Of a stretch of DNA of 64,000 nt, positions 19,205 through 27,383 are shown piece by piece (the stretch's first letter is position 1; the number at the start of each line of letters is the position of its first letter). This DNA comes from GCA-2725625 sp964574215 (GTDB taxonomy: Bacteria; Pseudomonadota; Alphaproteobacteria; Rhodospirillales; UBA2165): positions 14,398-78,397 of the forward strand of contig CAZNLR010000020.1 in assembly GCA_964574215.1 (NCBI GenBank), given 5' to 3'. The position numbers were made by a program, and so were the translations under genes. The notes under the pieces were generated by a model. That model was not told the origin of the DNA. It was given only the letters and a program-made list of their open reading frames with translations, and ran no database searches.

Positions 19205-19732
19205 ATGAACCTAAAAAGATTACGGTTCGTCAATGTTTCTGCAGTCCCGATCATGGTTATGGGGCTATGGATGATCTTGCCTTTTTCCCAGGCCTTTGCC
19301 GAAGCGGGTTTCTTGGGTCTCGAAGTCCAGGGCATCAATGCCAAGCTGGCGAAAGTGCTGGATAAAGGCAAGTCAGCCGGTGTGCTGGTCAAGGATGTCG
19401 CCATCGGCGAGGCCGGGGCGTTGGCCGGGTTCCGCCGGGGTGATTTGATCGTCAAATTCGCCCGCAGCCGGGTTCGCTCTTTCGATGATCTCCTCAAGGC
19501 CGTGGTAAAGACCAAACCCAGCCAGGAAATTACCGTCGACGTTTACCGGGACGGCAAACACAAGTCCTTGAAACTGAAGCTCGGGAACCAAAAAGGAAGC
19601 CATCACCGAACGACTGGACACATTCAAAGGGGATATCGCCTGGGCCGCTCTGCAAGGGGCGGCCTTCCTGGACCCGGCCTACGCCCACGATCTGCTGTCC
19701 GGCGGCGGCTTCGACGATTTGCTGGACGGTGA
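19205..19732 (+). CDS. Secreted PDZ-domain protein, 3' end frameshifted
   Basis: From the ATG at 19205 the product starts with a basic segment and a hydrophobic signal peptide ending about FSQAFAEA, followed by one PDZ domain (about residues 35-125, with GAGALAGF-like GEAGALAGFRRGDLIVKF and a final DVYRDGKHKSLKLKLG strand). After that strand, at an A5 run (19590-19594), the frame becomes arginine-rich and low in sense, while frame +1 becomes good coding sequence that runs to 21338. Removing one base there would join both into a 710-residue protein. The frame is also open upstream to 19037, but that part looks non-coding. Function unknown. Confidence 0.6.
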   Translation: MNLKRLRFVNVSAVPIMVMGLWMILPFSQAFAEAGFLGLEVQGINAKLAKVLDKGKSAGVLVKDVAIGEAGALAGFRRGDLIVKFARSRVRSFDDLLKAVVKTKPSQEITVDVYRDGKHKSLKLKLGNQKGSHHRTTGHIQRGYRLGRSARGGLPGPGLRPRSAVRRRLRRFAGR

Positions 19733-21338
19733 CGCCAAAGCCCGCCTGGAGCACTTGATGGAGCGCAGCGTCCTGGCCGCCGAGGCCGACGCCGCCCGCG
19801 CCGGGGCACAGAGGGAGCGGGAGGAAAAACGCCTGGCCGAGCAGAGATTGCTCATATTCCGGGCCGAATTCGAAACCGCCCTGGATAATGGCGAGACGGC
19901 GCGTGAACCGGTGGCCCGGGCGCTCTATCACGGGGTGATCGACGAGGCCGAAGCCGGACGCCTGCTGGCAGCCGCCGACGCCGCCGACCGGACGGCATCG
20001 GAACGTTATGAACGGATCGAGAGGACCGGAAGAAAACTGGAAGACGCGGTCTGGCAGGCTGATTTATTCGACCTGGAAAATGCCGAAGAACGGGCCGGGC
20101 TCGACGCTTATTACGAGGACGTCGTCGCCCCCAGCCTGCCCGCCCTGTCGCCGCCCGCCCGGGATAAGGCGGAGGAGAATTTTCTTGGGAAATCCGGATT
20201 TGTCGCCAGGCTGTTCGCCCAAGGGCTGGGGACGGCGCTGGCATCGCGGGATGTGGCCGCCGTGGCCGCCGCCGCCCGCCGGGTCAATCGCCTGGCCGCC
20301 GACGAGGACATCCTGGACCAGTTCACCCGCCTGATCCCGGCGTCCCGGCTGATCCGCGCCCGCGCTATCGCCCTTTACGCCGATCTGCACATGGCGCCGG
20401 CCGAGGCGGTGCAGCGGGGAGACCGGCGGTTGATCGCGGGCACGCGGGCGCTCAGACAAAAGCGGGAGAAATACGTTGTCTTCGCACCTCTTATCCTTTC
20501 GCCGTTTTTTGCCGCAATCATCAATGTTTGGCTCCTCGTTTTGTCACTATTCAAACGGCGGTGGCGGCAGGCACTGACCGAGCAGGCGACGACGGCGGTC
20601 GATCAGGCCAAGGAGTCAACGGCGGCGGCCCGAAGTGGTGTGGTGGCCGCCTCGGCGAAAGTGAGTGCCGCCCTCAAGACGGGCGATATCAGAGCCTTCG
20701 GCCTGGCGCAGCACGAATTGGCCAATGCCCGCGCCGGTCTCAAAGCGGCCAACGCCGGTTACCGCCAGGCCCAGGCGTCCCTAGACGAGACGTTGGCGGA
20801 ATATGCAGAGGCTAAAAGTCATTATGAAAGTTTAAACGACCAGGAAACCGGCTGGGGTTTGCCGGGGGGTGTAAATTTTTCCGATGAAAAAATGACCCAG
20901 GCATTGCAGTCCCTGTCTCTACAAATCGCCCAGGCGCTTACGGGCGTCAGCAAAATCGCACCGACGGGACTACCGGCGCAGTTTACCAACCCAATCACCG
21001 AAGAGAAACAGCAGATTGACCTCCCCAATCCCACCGATACCAATCCGCCGGGCCCGCCGCCGGGGGCGGTGACTGATCTTGATGTGGATAAAGCGCCGCC
21101 GAGTTCCATAGATAACATGATCGCAGACATTCAACAGACGCTAAATGATCTCCAACAAGTTGATAACCACACCATGGAAACCAGAACGCAAATGGCTGGT
21201 GCTTTGGCGGCACTGGCGGCGTTGGTCGCCGTCAGCAATGCCATGAAGTTCGGGCGAGTCGGGCTCGGTTTACCGCCCGTTGTGCCAGGTCAATTCGATG
21301 ATATCGTATATCCTGGCGGCAAACCGCCGAGTACCTAG
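19719..21338 (+). CDS. Unrecognised helical membrane protein, probably the continuation of the PDZ gene
   Basis: I do not recognise this protein. Its frame is open from 19578 with convincing coding sequence but no ATG, so the TTG at 19719 is only nominal; the ATG at 19758 is another option. It is rich in Ala, Glu and Arg and has alternating short helices for about 240 residues, recalling internal virion proteins of phages (impression only). One or two hydrophobic segments follow (around VVFAPLILSPFFAAIINVWL), then a long Ala-rich coiled coil, a Pro-rich stretch (PPGPPPG) and a hydrophobic C-terminal segment. It is most likely one gene with the PDZ ORF, separated by an indel. Confidence 0.55.
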   Translation: MLDGDAKARLEHLMERSVLAAEADAARAGAQREREEKRLAEQRLLIFRAEFETALDNGETAREPVARALYHGVIDEAEAGRLLAAADAADRTASERYERIERTGRKLEDAVWQADLFDLENAEERAGLDAYYEDVVAPSLPALSPPARDKAEENFLGKSGFVARLFAQGLGTALASRDVAAVAAAARRVNRLAADEDILDQFTRLIPASRLIRARAIALYADLHMAPAEAVQRGDRRLIAGTRALRQKREKYVVFAPLILSPFFAAIINVWLLVLSLFKRRWRQALTEQATTAVDQAKESTAAARSGVVAASAKVSAALKTGDIRAFGLAQHELANARAGLKAANAGYRQAQASLDETLAEYAEAKSHYESLNDQETGWGLPGGVNFSDEKMTQALQSLSLQIAQALTGVSKIAPTGLPAQFTNPITEEKQQIDLPNPTDTNPPGPPPGAVTDLDVDKAPPSSIDNMIADIQQTLNDLQQVDNHTMETRTQMAGALAALAALVAVSNAMKFGRVGLGLPPVVPGQFDDIVYPGGKPPST

Positions 21339-21396
21339 AATAGATCGAACCTCAAATCGTATATTACCCAAATGCTGAAACCAAGATAGTAATCAG

Positions 21397-22251
21397 ATGA
21401 ACGAGTCCAAGGAAAGTTTACTGCACCGCATGAAATGGTCACGTAAGCAAGTGATTGGATATCTGATCGCTTCAGTATTTATCGTTCTGTTTTTTTGGGC
21501 AAAGGATATCTTAAATCAGAACAAAGTCCGGTTTTTCACCTTCCTTGACGGAGTGGCGTCAAAGGAAATACTAGTGGATCAGTTTGAAGAAGTGGTGTTT
21601 CGTGGTGAGTTTGGTGACAAAAATATGTTCATCAGTAAATGGCTGTCACCAATGCGGGTAGTCAAACTCGATCTTACGGAAGTTGAATACGCATCAATAA
21701 TCGAAAATCATTTAAATTCTCTTGCAAAAATTACCGCGCTTAGACATGAACTTGTTGCCGAACAAAAGACAGCCAATGTATTCATGCGATTTACCACGCT
21801 CGGGAAAATTATGGTCAAGATGAAAGAAAATCGTGATTTTTTCAAAGGCCACCGAGAAATTAGTTATACAACGGCGTGTTTCGCTCGATTTGTTTCTAAA
21901 TCAGGCATTATCCAAAAGGCTGGAGTTATCGTTACTGACAATAAAGCACCGGACAATCCTCAAAAGCGCAGTCTTGAGTCCGTATCCAGCTGCATCCTGG
22001 AGGAACTCACCCAATCCATGGGCCTGCCAAGAGACACCGAACGAATTTTTCCGTCCCTGTTCAGTGAGATCTACGACATCGATTATCTCTCCATCAACGA
22101 CAAGATCATCATCCGCACCCTCTACGACAAGCGCATCAGGCCGGGCATGCTTAAGGCCGACGCTATGGCGCAAGCCCGCATCATCATTCCCGAACTGATC
22201 AAGGCGGTGGACGAGCGGGGTGAGGAAGCGCTTTACCAGCAACCCAAATAA
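21397..22251 (+). CDS. DUF2927-like membrane-anchored protein, 284 aa
   Basis: One N-terminal membrane anchor (residues about 18-36) precedes a soluble, probably periplasmic part. The C-terminal region SSCILEELTQSMGLPRD followed by IIIRTLYDKRIRPGM matches the conserved pattern of DUF2927 proteins as I know them. EELTQSMGL lines up with a zinc-protease HExxHxxG helix in which both histidines are replaced, so an inactive protease-like fold is conceivable (inference). By eye the first two thirds are A+T-rich and the last 200 bases are G+C-rich. It starts about 60 bases after the helical protein. Confidence 0.6.
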   Translation: MNESKESLLHRMKWSRKQVIGYLIASVFIVLFFWAKDILNQNKVRFFTFLDGVASKEILVDQFEEVVFRGEFGDKNMFISKWLSPMRVVKLDLTEVEYASIIENHLNSLAKITALRHELVAEQKTANVFMRFTTLGKIMVKMKENRDFFKGHREISYTTACFARFVSKSGIIQKAGVIVTDNKAPDNPQKRSLESVSSCILEELTQSMGLPRDTERIFPSLFSEIYDIDYLSINDKIIIRTLYDKRIRPGMLKADAMAQARIIIPELIKAVDERGEEALYQQPK

Positions 22252-22290
22252 CCAGGAAAAAAACAGGAACAAATAAAAGGAATGCCCCAC

Positions 22291-22524
22291 ATGACAAACC
22301 AAATGATCTATCAAAACGTCGACCTGACCGACGACCCGAGGATGGTGGACTATCAGGACAAGCTCGCCGCCTTTAAGGAAGCGCGGGCGGTCTACAGTGA
22401 GATTTACGATACCCCCAACGCCGACTACGACAAGATCGAGGCCGCCCGCCGGGCCTTCAAACAGGCCGAAACCGACATGGAAAAGGCCGAGGCGGTGCTG
22501 CCCAAGAATTGGTTGAAGGATTAA
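22291..22524 (+). CDS. Small unknown protein, 77 aa
   Basis: A short, charged, mostly helical protein without signal peptide or cysteines. The ATG at 22291 is chosen because AAAAGGA lies nine bases upstream; the ATG at 22282 would touch that ribosome binding site. It follows the DUF2927-like gene by about 40 bases and may be co-transcribed with it. No family recognised. The segment with YDKIEAARRAFKQAETDMEKAE looks like a helical hairpin or coiled coil. Confidence 0.55.
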   Translation: MTNQMIYQNVDLTDDPRMVDYQDKLAAFKEARAVYSEIYDTPNADYDKIEAARRAFKQAETDMEKAEAVLPKNWLKD

Positions 22525-22545
22525 TAGAGAAAACGGGGGGAGGCT

Positions 22546-23340
22546 TTACCCCTTGCGGGCTTCTTCGATCAGTTCCTTGAGGGTGGCGAGGTCGACGGCG
22601 CCGGGGATGATGCGGTTGCCGATTACGAAGCCGGGCGTGCCCCTGATATCCAGTTTCTCCGCCAGCTCCCGGTTGATGTTGATCATGCCGTCGATCTCGG
22701 GCGCGCCCATGTGTTTCTTGATCCGGGCCACGTCGAGGCCGGCTTTCGCCGCCAGACTGAAAATCCGGCTGTCCGACAATCCGCCCTTGGCCTCGATCAG
22801 CCGCCGGTGAAAATCGAAATACTTTTCCTTTTCGAACTTCCAGGCGACCAGGGCGGCGCGGGCGGCGGTTTCGGACGACGGCGAGAGGATGGGAAACTCC
22901 TTGAACACATAGCGGAGGTTCTTATCGTCTTTCAGCAGCGACTGGACGGCGGGAAAGACCTTTTTGCAAAAGCCGCAATTGTAGTCGAAAAATTCCACGA
23001 TGGTGACGTCGCCCTTGGGGTTGCCGGCGACGGGCGAGGTGGGGTCGTCCAGAAGCTGATTTTTGTAGGCCACCAGATTGTGCCGGACGCGGTTCTGTTT
23101 ATCGGTTTTCTCGCGCTCCTGCAGAAGGCGGATGGCTTCGACGATGATCTCGGGATTTTTACGCAGATAATCGCCGATGACCTGCTCCACTTCCTTTTTT
23201 TGCAGCGGGCTGAGGCTGGAATTCGCTTCCGGCTGCTTGTCCTGGGCGGAGGCGGGGCCGGAAAAAGCCAGCATCGCGGCCGCCAGCAAAAAGGCGCCGC
23301 CAAACAACAGGGGAAGATTAATGCGCGGTCGTGGGATCAT
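22546..23340 (-). CDS. DsbA-family thiol:disulfide oxidoreductase, periplasmic, 264 aa
   Basis: A signal peptide ends around FSGPASAQ. A short helical region (LRKNPEIIVEAIRLLQER) precedes a thioredoxin fold with the active site CGFC near residue 123 and the cis-proline loop RGTPGF near residue 235. The layout fits the BdbD/ScsC/DsbA-like group that oxidises or isomerises disulfides in exported proteins. It is a single gene convergent with the 77-residue ORF, with about 20 bases between the stops. Confidence 0.85.
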   Translation of the reverse strand: MIPRPRINLPLLFGGAFLLAAAMLAFSGPASAQDKQPEANSSLSPLQKKEVEQVIGDYLRKNPEIIVEAIRLLQEREKTDKQNRVRHNLVAYKNQLLDDPTSPVAGNPKGDVTIVEFFDYNCGFCKKVFPAVQSLLKDDKNLRYVFKEFPILSPSSETAARAALVAWKFEKEKYFDFHRRLIEAKGGLSDSRIFSLAAKAGLDVARIKKHMGAPEIDGMININRELAEKLDIRGTPGFVIGNRIIPGAVDLATLKELIEEARKG

Positions 23341-23486
23341 TGGGGTCTCTCTATCTTTGTCCCACTATGATGGCGAAGGATTGCCGCCGGGACAAGGTCC
23401 GACGTACAAAATCCGCCCTATATCACAAAGACTTGTTTGAAAACGCCCGAGGTCCCGCCGCCCCGGCACTTGGATGACACGCCATG

Positions 23487-24218
23487 TCACTTGGATAAAA
23501 TAATGTCGGCGAAGTGGGCGTCGCCCGTCCCGCCGCCCGTCCCGCCGCTTGTCCCTCCGCTTGACCGGGCCGAAAACCCGACGAACATGACCTGTGCTTG
23601 GGCGTGTTCGTCCCGGGGCCAAAGTCTTTTGTAAAGCGCGGCCAGGTCGATATTTTCGGTCGTCCAGCCCTTGGTCACGGCGCCGCCGTGGGCGATGTAG
23701 CGGGGAATGCGGGCGGCGCGGGACACCGTCCCCTGTTTGGTGGCGTCGGCGTCCCAGGTGAGGGCGATGATGCGGTCGTGGGGCGGCACGTCGGTGCCGA
23801 TATAGGCCAGAGGCTGGCTGCCCCAGCTGCCGCTTTTGGGATCACCGCCATGGAAACCGACGATCAGGCGGACCGGGTGTTCCCCGCCCGTAAAGGAGCC
23901 GAGCTTCCAGGACCAGGAGAGGAACGGGGCGGCCAGCAGATTGGCCCGGACCCGGCGCATCAGGGCGAACCGCTTTTTCCCTGTTTTCAGGGAAAGGGAG
24001 GGGGAGCCGTCCACCGTCGACGAGGAAATATTGTATTTGAGAAATTCTCCCAGCTCGACGCCTTCAATGATCCAGTCGTCGCCGATATTGTCGCGCGAAA
24101 TCGGCGTGGCGGGCCCGAACACCTCCAAATAGCCTTCCGGGGTGATTTCGGCCCGCGGCACGGTGCAGCCGGTGAGCAGCAGCATGGCGCATAACGCCGC
24201 CGCCAATTTCTTGAACAT
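23487..24218 (-). CDS. DUF3047-like lipoprotein, 243 aa
   Basis: The start at 24218 gives a lipoprotein signal peptide with lipobox LLTGC; a longer frame to 24314 would run into the upstream protease gene. FLSWSWKLG, a conserved Trp segment, and later strands fit the DUF3047 family, a periplasmic beta-sandwich of unknown role. Near the C-terminus a Ser/Gly/Thr repeat (SGGTSGGTGGGT) is encoded by a 12-base tandem repeat. It follows the M48 protease gene by 29 bases, so it is probably the second gene of that operon. Confidence 0.65.
   Translation of the reverse strand: MFKKLAAALCAMLLLTGCTVPRAEITPEGYLEVFGPATPISRDNIGDDWIIEGVELGEFLKYNISSSTVDGSPSLSLKTGKKRFALMRRVRANLLAAPFLSWSWKLGSFTGGEHPVRLIVGFHGGDPKSGSWGSQPLAYIGTDVPPHDRIIALTWDADATKQGTVSRAARIPRYIAHGGAVTKGWTTENIDLAALYKRLWPRDEHAQAQVMFVGFSARSSGGTSGGTGGGTGDAHFADIILSK
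23523..23558. repeat. 12-base tandem repeat, three copies, inside the lipoprotein gene
   Basis: Two identical 12-base units (GCCCGTCCCGCC) and one diverged unit occur in tandem. On the coding strand they encode SGGT-like units near the C-terminus of the DUF3047-like protein. The unit is a multiple of three, so copy-number change would keep the frame. Confidence 0.8.
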
Positions 24219-24247
24219 AGGGCCTGCCGGATAGCGCCGCACCGGAC

Positions 24248-25651
24248 CTAGCGCCGCTTGTCCGCGTTTTTGTTGTCCGTCGCCGCGACGATGATGTCTT
24301 CGGCCCGCAGCCAATCGGGCGACCCTCTTTTCAGCAGCTTTTTCGCCCGTTCGGCAATCGATATGGCGGCGTCGTTACGCCCGTAGAGCAGGGCCTCCTC
24401 GGCCAGGGCGCGGGAACTCTTACCCATTTTTTTCTGCCTGCCGTAAGCAGTTGCGAGCAGGCGCCAGGCGAACGGACGTTCCGGGTTCCGGGCCAACGCT
24501 AATTCCAAATTACCGATGGCCGCCTCGGTCATGTCGGGCCGGTTACTTTCGATTTGAGCCTGCGCCAGGCCGGTCCGCAACAGCGCCGACTTGGGCAACA
24601 GATCGACCGCCTTTTCCAGTTGCGGTAAGGCTTCGTGGACTTTGCCGCTTTCGAACAGAATCTGACCCTTGAGTTCCCAGAAATAGGGATCATTGGGATG
24701 GGAATCGATCAACCGTTCGGTCAGTTCCAGGGCCTTGGGCAAATCCGGTTTGCGGTGATAGGCGATGGCGCGGGCGTAAATCGCCGGCAGGGACTGGTCG
24801 GTTTCGGGAAAGCGCCGGAAGGTCCGGGCGGGTGACTGCAAAAACGCCAGCAGTTTCACCTTCATGCGGTCATGCATGAGGGCGAACTTTTTCGATTCCG
24901 GTTTGATGTTCGCCCGGGTGTTTTGGACATGATCGCGCAAATAGGAAATTCTCTCCTGGGTGATGGGGTGGGTGCGCATGTAAGGGTCCTGATGGGAAAC
25001 GTTCAGCAGTTCCTGGTCGCTCATCAACGCCATGAAATCCATCAGTCCCTGCGACGACTGACCCGTGCGGTCGAGGAATCTGGTCGCCGCCCGGTCCGCT
25101 GACGCTTCCTGGGTGCGGCTGAATTTCAGGTAGGATCTGACGCCCGCCGTCGAGCCGCCCACCACCAACGCCGCGCCCAGGTCGGGTCGTCCGGCGATCA
25201 CTGCCGCGCCGCCGAGAATATACCCCAAGGCCGTCGCCGCCGAGACGCCGCGTCGCGCACTGGCGGCTTTAATCAGATGACCGCCGGCAATATGACCGGT
25301 TTCGTGGGCAATCACGCCAATGACTTCACTCGCCGATTTGGTCTGCATCAGGAGGCCGGAATTCATGAACAATTGCTGGCCCCCGGCAACAAAAGCGTTG
25401 AGACTGTTGTCATTTACGATATGAATGCGTATTGAATCGGGTTCCAGGCCGGCGGCCAGGAACAAGGGCGTTGCGAAAACGCGAAGTGTATTTTCGATCT
25501 CGGCGTCTCTGATAAAACTTATTTTTTTGGCTGCCGCGCTTTCGGCAAGAACGGCGGATAAACCGAGAACCAGGCAAAAGACAATAATCAATATGCGACA
25601 TGGCACGATGCGACATTGTATGAGGCGATTTTTTTTGAAGGTGTTTGACAA
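24248..25651 (-). CDS. M48-family metalloprotease with TPR repeats (BepA/YfgC-like), 467 aa
   Basis: A signal peptide (hydrophobic core LIIVFCLVLGLSAVLA) is followed by the zinc protease domain with HETGH near residue 125 and a downstream EASADRAA glutamate ligand. The C-terminal half has TPR-type helices (for example PNDPYFWELKGQILFESGKVHEA). BepA-like proteases act in outer-membrane protein quality control. The start is TTG at 25651, supported by GGAG nine bases upstream; a GTG at 25603 is the alternative. It diverges from the gamma-glutamyltransferase gene and is followed by a lipoprotein gene. Confidence 0.85.
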   Translation of the reverse strand: MSNTFKKNRLIQCRIVPCRILIIVFCLVLGLSAVLAESAAAKKISFIRDAEIENTLRVFATPLFLAAGLEPDSIRIHIVNDNSLNAFVAGGQQLFMNSGLLMQTKSASEVIGVIAHETGHIAGGHLIKAASARRGVSAATALGYILGGAAVIAGRPDLGAALVVGGSTAGVRSYLKFSRTQEASADRAATRFLDRTGQSSQGLMDFMALMSDQELLNVSHQDPYMRTHPITQERISYLRDHVQNTRANIKPESKKFALMHDRMKVKLLAFLQSPARTFRRFPETDQSLPAIYARAIAYHRKPDLPKALELTERLIDSHPNDPYFWELKGQILFESGKVHEALPQLEKAVDLLPKSALLRTGLAQAQIESNRPDMTEAAIGNLELALARNPERPFAWRLLATAYGRQKKMGKSSRALAEEALLYGRNDAAISIAERAKKLLKRGSPDWLRAEDIIVAATDNKNADKRR

Positions 25652-25706
25652 GGGTAGATTCTCCGGTTCCGAGGCTCAACGTAGGCTTGCGAAGGGAACC
25701 CGTCAA

Positions 25707-27383
25707 TTGTCCGCAGCCCGAAATAGCGCAAATTTTATCCGCCGAACGGCCCTGCTGTTGGTTTTGGCGCCGGCGGGCCTGCTTGCCGGATGCACCGGTA
25801 CGGATGTTCAACGGGGCGTTGAGGGCTTTGTTAAGGGTTTTATCGGCGGTGTCGCCGGTGACGAGCCGCGGGCCGTCTTGGCAGCCCGAAAAGTACTGTC
25901 ATCCGGGGGATCCGCTGCAGACGCCGCAACCGCCATGTATTTTACGCTGGCGGTTACCATGCCTTCATCGGCGGGTCTTGGCGGCGGTGGCGTATGTCTT
26001 TACCGCGACGCCAAATCCAAAAAGATGGAGGCATTAAATTTTGTGGCGGCGAAACCAGCCAATATATCTGCCTCGGCAGGCCGTCCCAGCGCCGTTCCCG
26101 GCAACCCTTTGGGCTTTTTTGCTCTTCATACGCGCTATGGCCGGTTGCGTTGGGCGGAAATGGTGTCGGTGGGCGAAAAACTGGCCCGGTTCGGGACCCA
26201 GGCCTCGCGCAGTCTGGTGCGTGATCTGACCCCCGTGGCGGCCGCGTTGCTCCAGGACACGGAGAGCCGGCGGATTTTCGCCAAACCCGACGGCAGCCTG
26301 ATCAAGGAAGGGGATTTTTTCCGGCAGATCGACCTGGCGAGTTCGATCGGCAATATTCGCGCCAATGGCCCGGCTGAATTTTACCTGGGCAAATTCGCCC
26401 GGCAGCTGGTTGATGCGGTGCGGGCCGCCGGCGGGTCATTGTCCCTGGAAGACCTTCGCGCCTTCAAGCCCAAATGGCGCGAACCCATCAGCGTAAATAT
26501 CACCAACCGGGTCGGATTTTTGGTGGGTACCCATACGGTCTATTTCTCGCCGCCACCGGCGACGGCGGGCCTATTGGAAGCGCAAATGATCGGTATGATG
26601 GAGGCCGAAAATCTTTTCAACCGTGCAAACAGACTGGAACGTCATCATGTCCTGGCGGAAGTCGCCGTCAGGGCTTTCGGCGACCGGGAAAGCTGGCTGC
26701 GGGACGATTTTTCAGTCGCCATGGAAGAAAAATCCCTGGTGTCGGAAAACCATCTGGAACGGTTGGCCAATACTTTCAACGGCAACCGGCATTTGTCGCC
26801 CAAGGCATTTCAACCGGCGCCCCGGCAAAGACCGGAGAACCCTTCGGCGACCAGTTTTGTCATCATCGACCGGGAAAGTTCGGCGGTCGCCTGCTCCCTG
26901 ACCATGAACAACAGTTTTGGCACCGGCAGAATTGCACCGGGGACAGGAATTATGCTGGCCGCCGCACCCACCAGCCGGGGCCGCGGGCCGACCGCTCTCG
27001 GTCCCGCGATGGTGTTGAACAATCAATCCAATCAACTGTTTTTTGCCGGTGCGGCGTCAGGTGGAATAGCTGCGCCCACCGCGCTGACTGCCGTCCTGGC
27101 CAGAACCATGATGGGCAAGGAACGGCTCAAAGGCGCGCTGGCCGCGCCGCGTGTCCACCATGGCGGCGCCCCTGATATTACTTTCCATGAGCAAATTTTG
27201 CCTAAGAACGCCATGAATTACCTTTCCAAAAGAGGTCATCAAATCGCCGCGACACCTATTTTGGGTATGGTCAACGCCGCCTTTTGCCCAGGTGGTTTGC
27301 CGCGCGATCCGGAATCCTGTGTTTTGGGAACCGATCCGCGAGGCAGCGGCCTGTCGACCCTAGCCAACGAGAGACCGCAGTGA
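25707..27383 (+). CDS. Gamma-glutamyltransferase-family lipoprotein (divergent)
   Basis: The GGT N-terminal motif appears as VLSSGGSAADAATAMYFTL and SSAGLGGGG. The usual TTH nucleophile region appears as SATSFVIID, so a Thr is present but the following His is missing; catalytic self-processing is uncertain. FGTGRIAPGTGIML and a late GGIAAPTAL segment also fit. TTG 25707 is chosen because it yields a standard lipoprotein signal with lipobox LLAGC and leaves 55 bases to the divergent protease gene. The frame is open to 25425, with ATG codons at 25593, 25608 and 25620 that overlap the protease coding region. Its stop overlaps the aminotransferase GTG. Confidence 0.7.
   Translation: MSAARNSANFIRRTALLLVLAPAGLLAGCTGTDVQRGVEGFVKGFIGGVAGDEPRAVLAARKVLSSGGSAADAATAMYFTLAVTMPSSAGLGGGGVCLYRDAKSKKMEALNFVAAKPANISASAGRPSAVPGNPLGFFALHTRYGRLRWAEMVSVGEKLARFGTQASRSLVRDLTPVAAALLQDTESRRIFAKPDGSLIKEGDFFRQIDLASSIGNIRANGPAEFYLGKFARQLVDAVRAAGGSLSLEDLRAFKPKWREPISVNITNRVGFLVGTHTVYFSPPPATAGLLEAQMIGMMEAENLFNRANRLERHHVLAEVAVRAFGDRESWLRDDFSVAMEEKSLVSENHLERLANTFNGNRHLSPKAFQPAPRQRPENPSATSFVIIDRESSAVACSLTMNNSFGTGRIAPGTGIMLAAAPTSRGRGPTALGPAMVLNNQSNQLFFAGAASGGIAAPTALTAVLARTMMGKERLKGALAAPRVHHGGAPDITFHEQILPKNAMNYLSKRGHQIAATPILGMVNAAFCPGGLPRDPESCVLGTDPRGSGLSTLANERPQ

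Noticed and set aside
23475..23489. TGACA-CGCCA-TGTCA palindrome with flanking CACTTGGAT repeats as an operator of the DsbA-like gene
   Set aside because: It overlaps the end of the lipoprotein gene and is far from the DsbA-like start; arms are only five bases.
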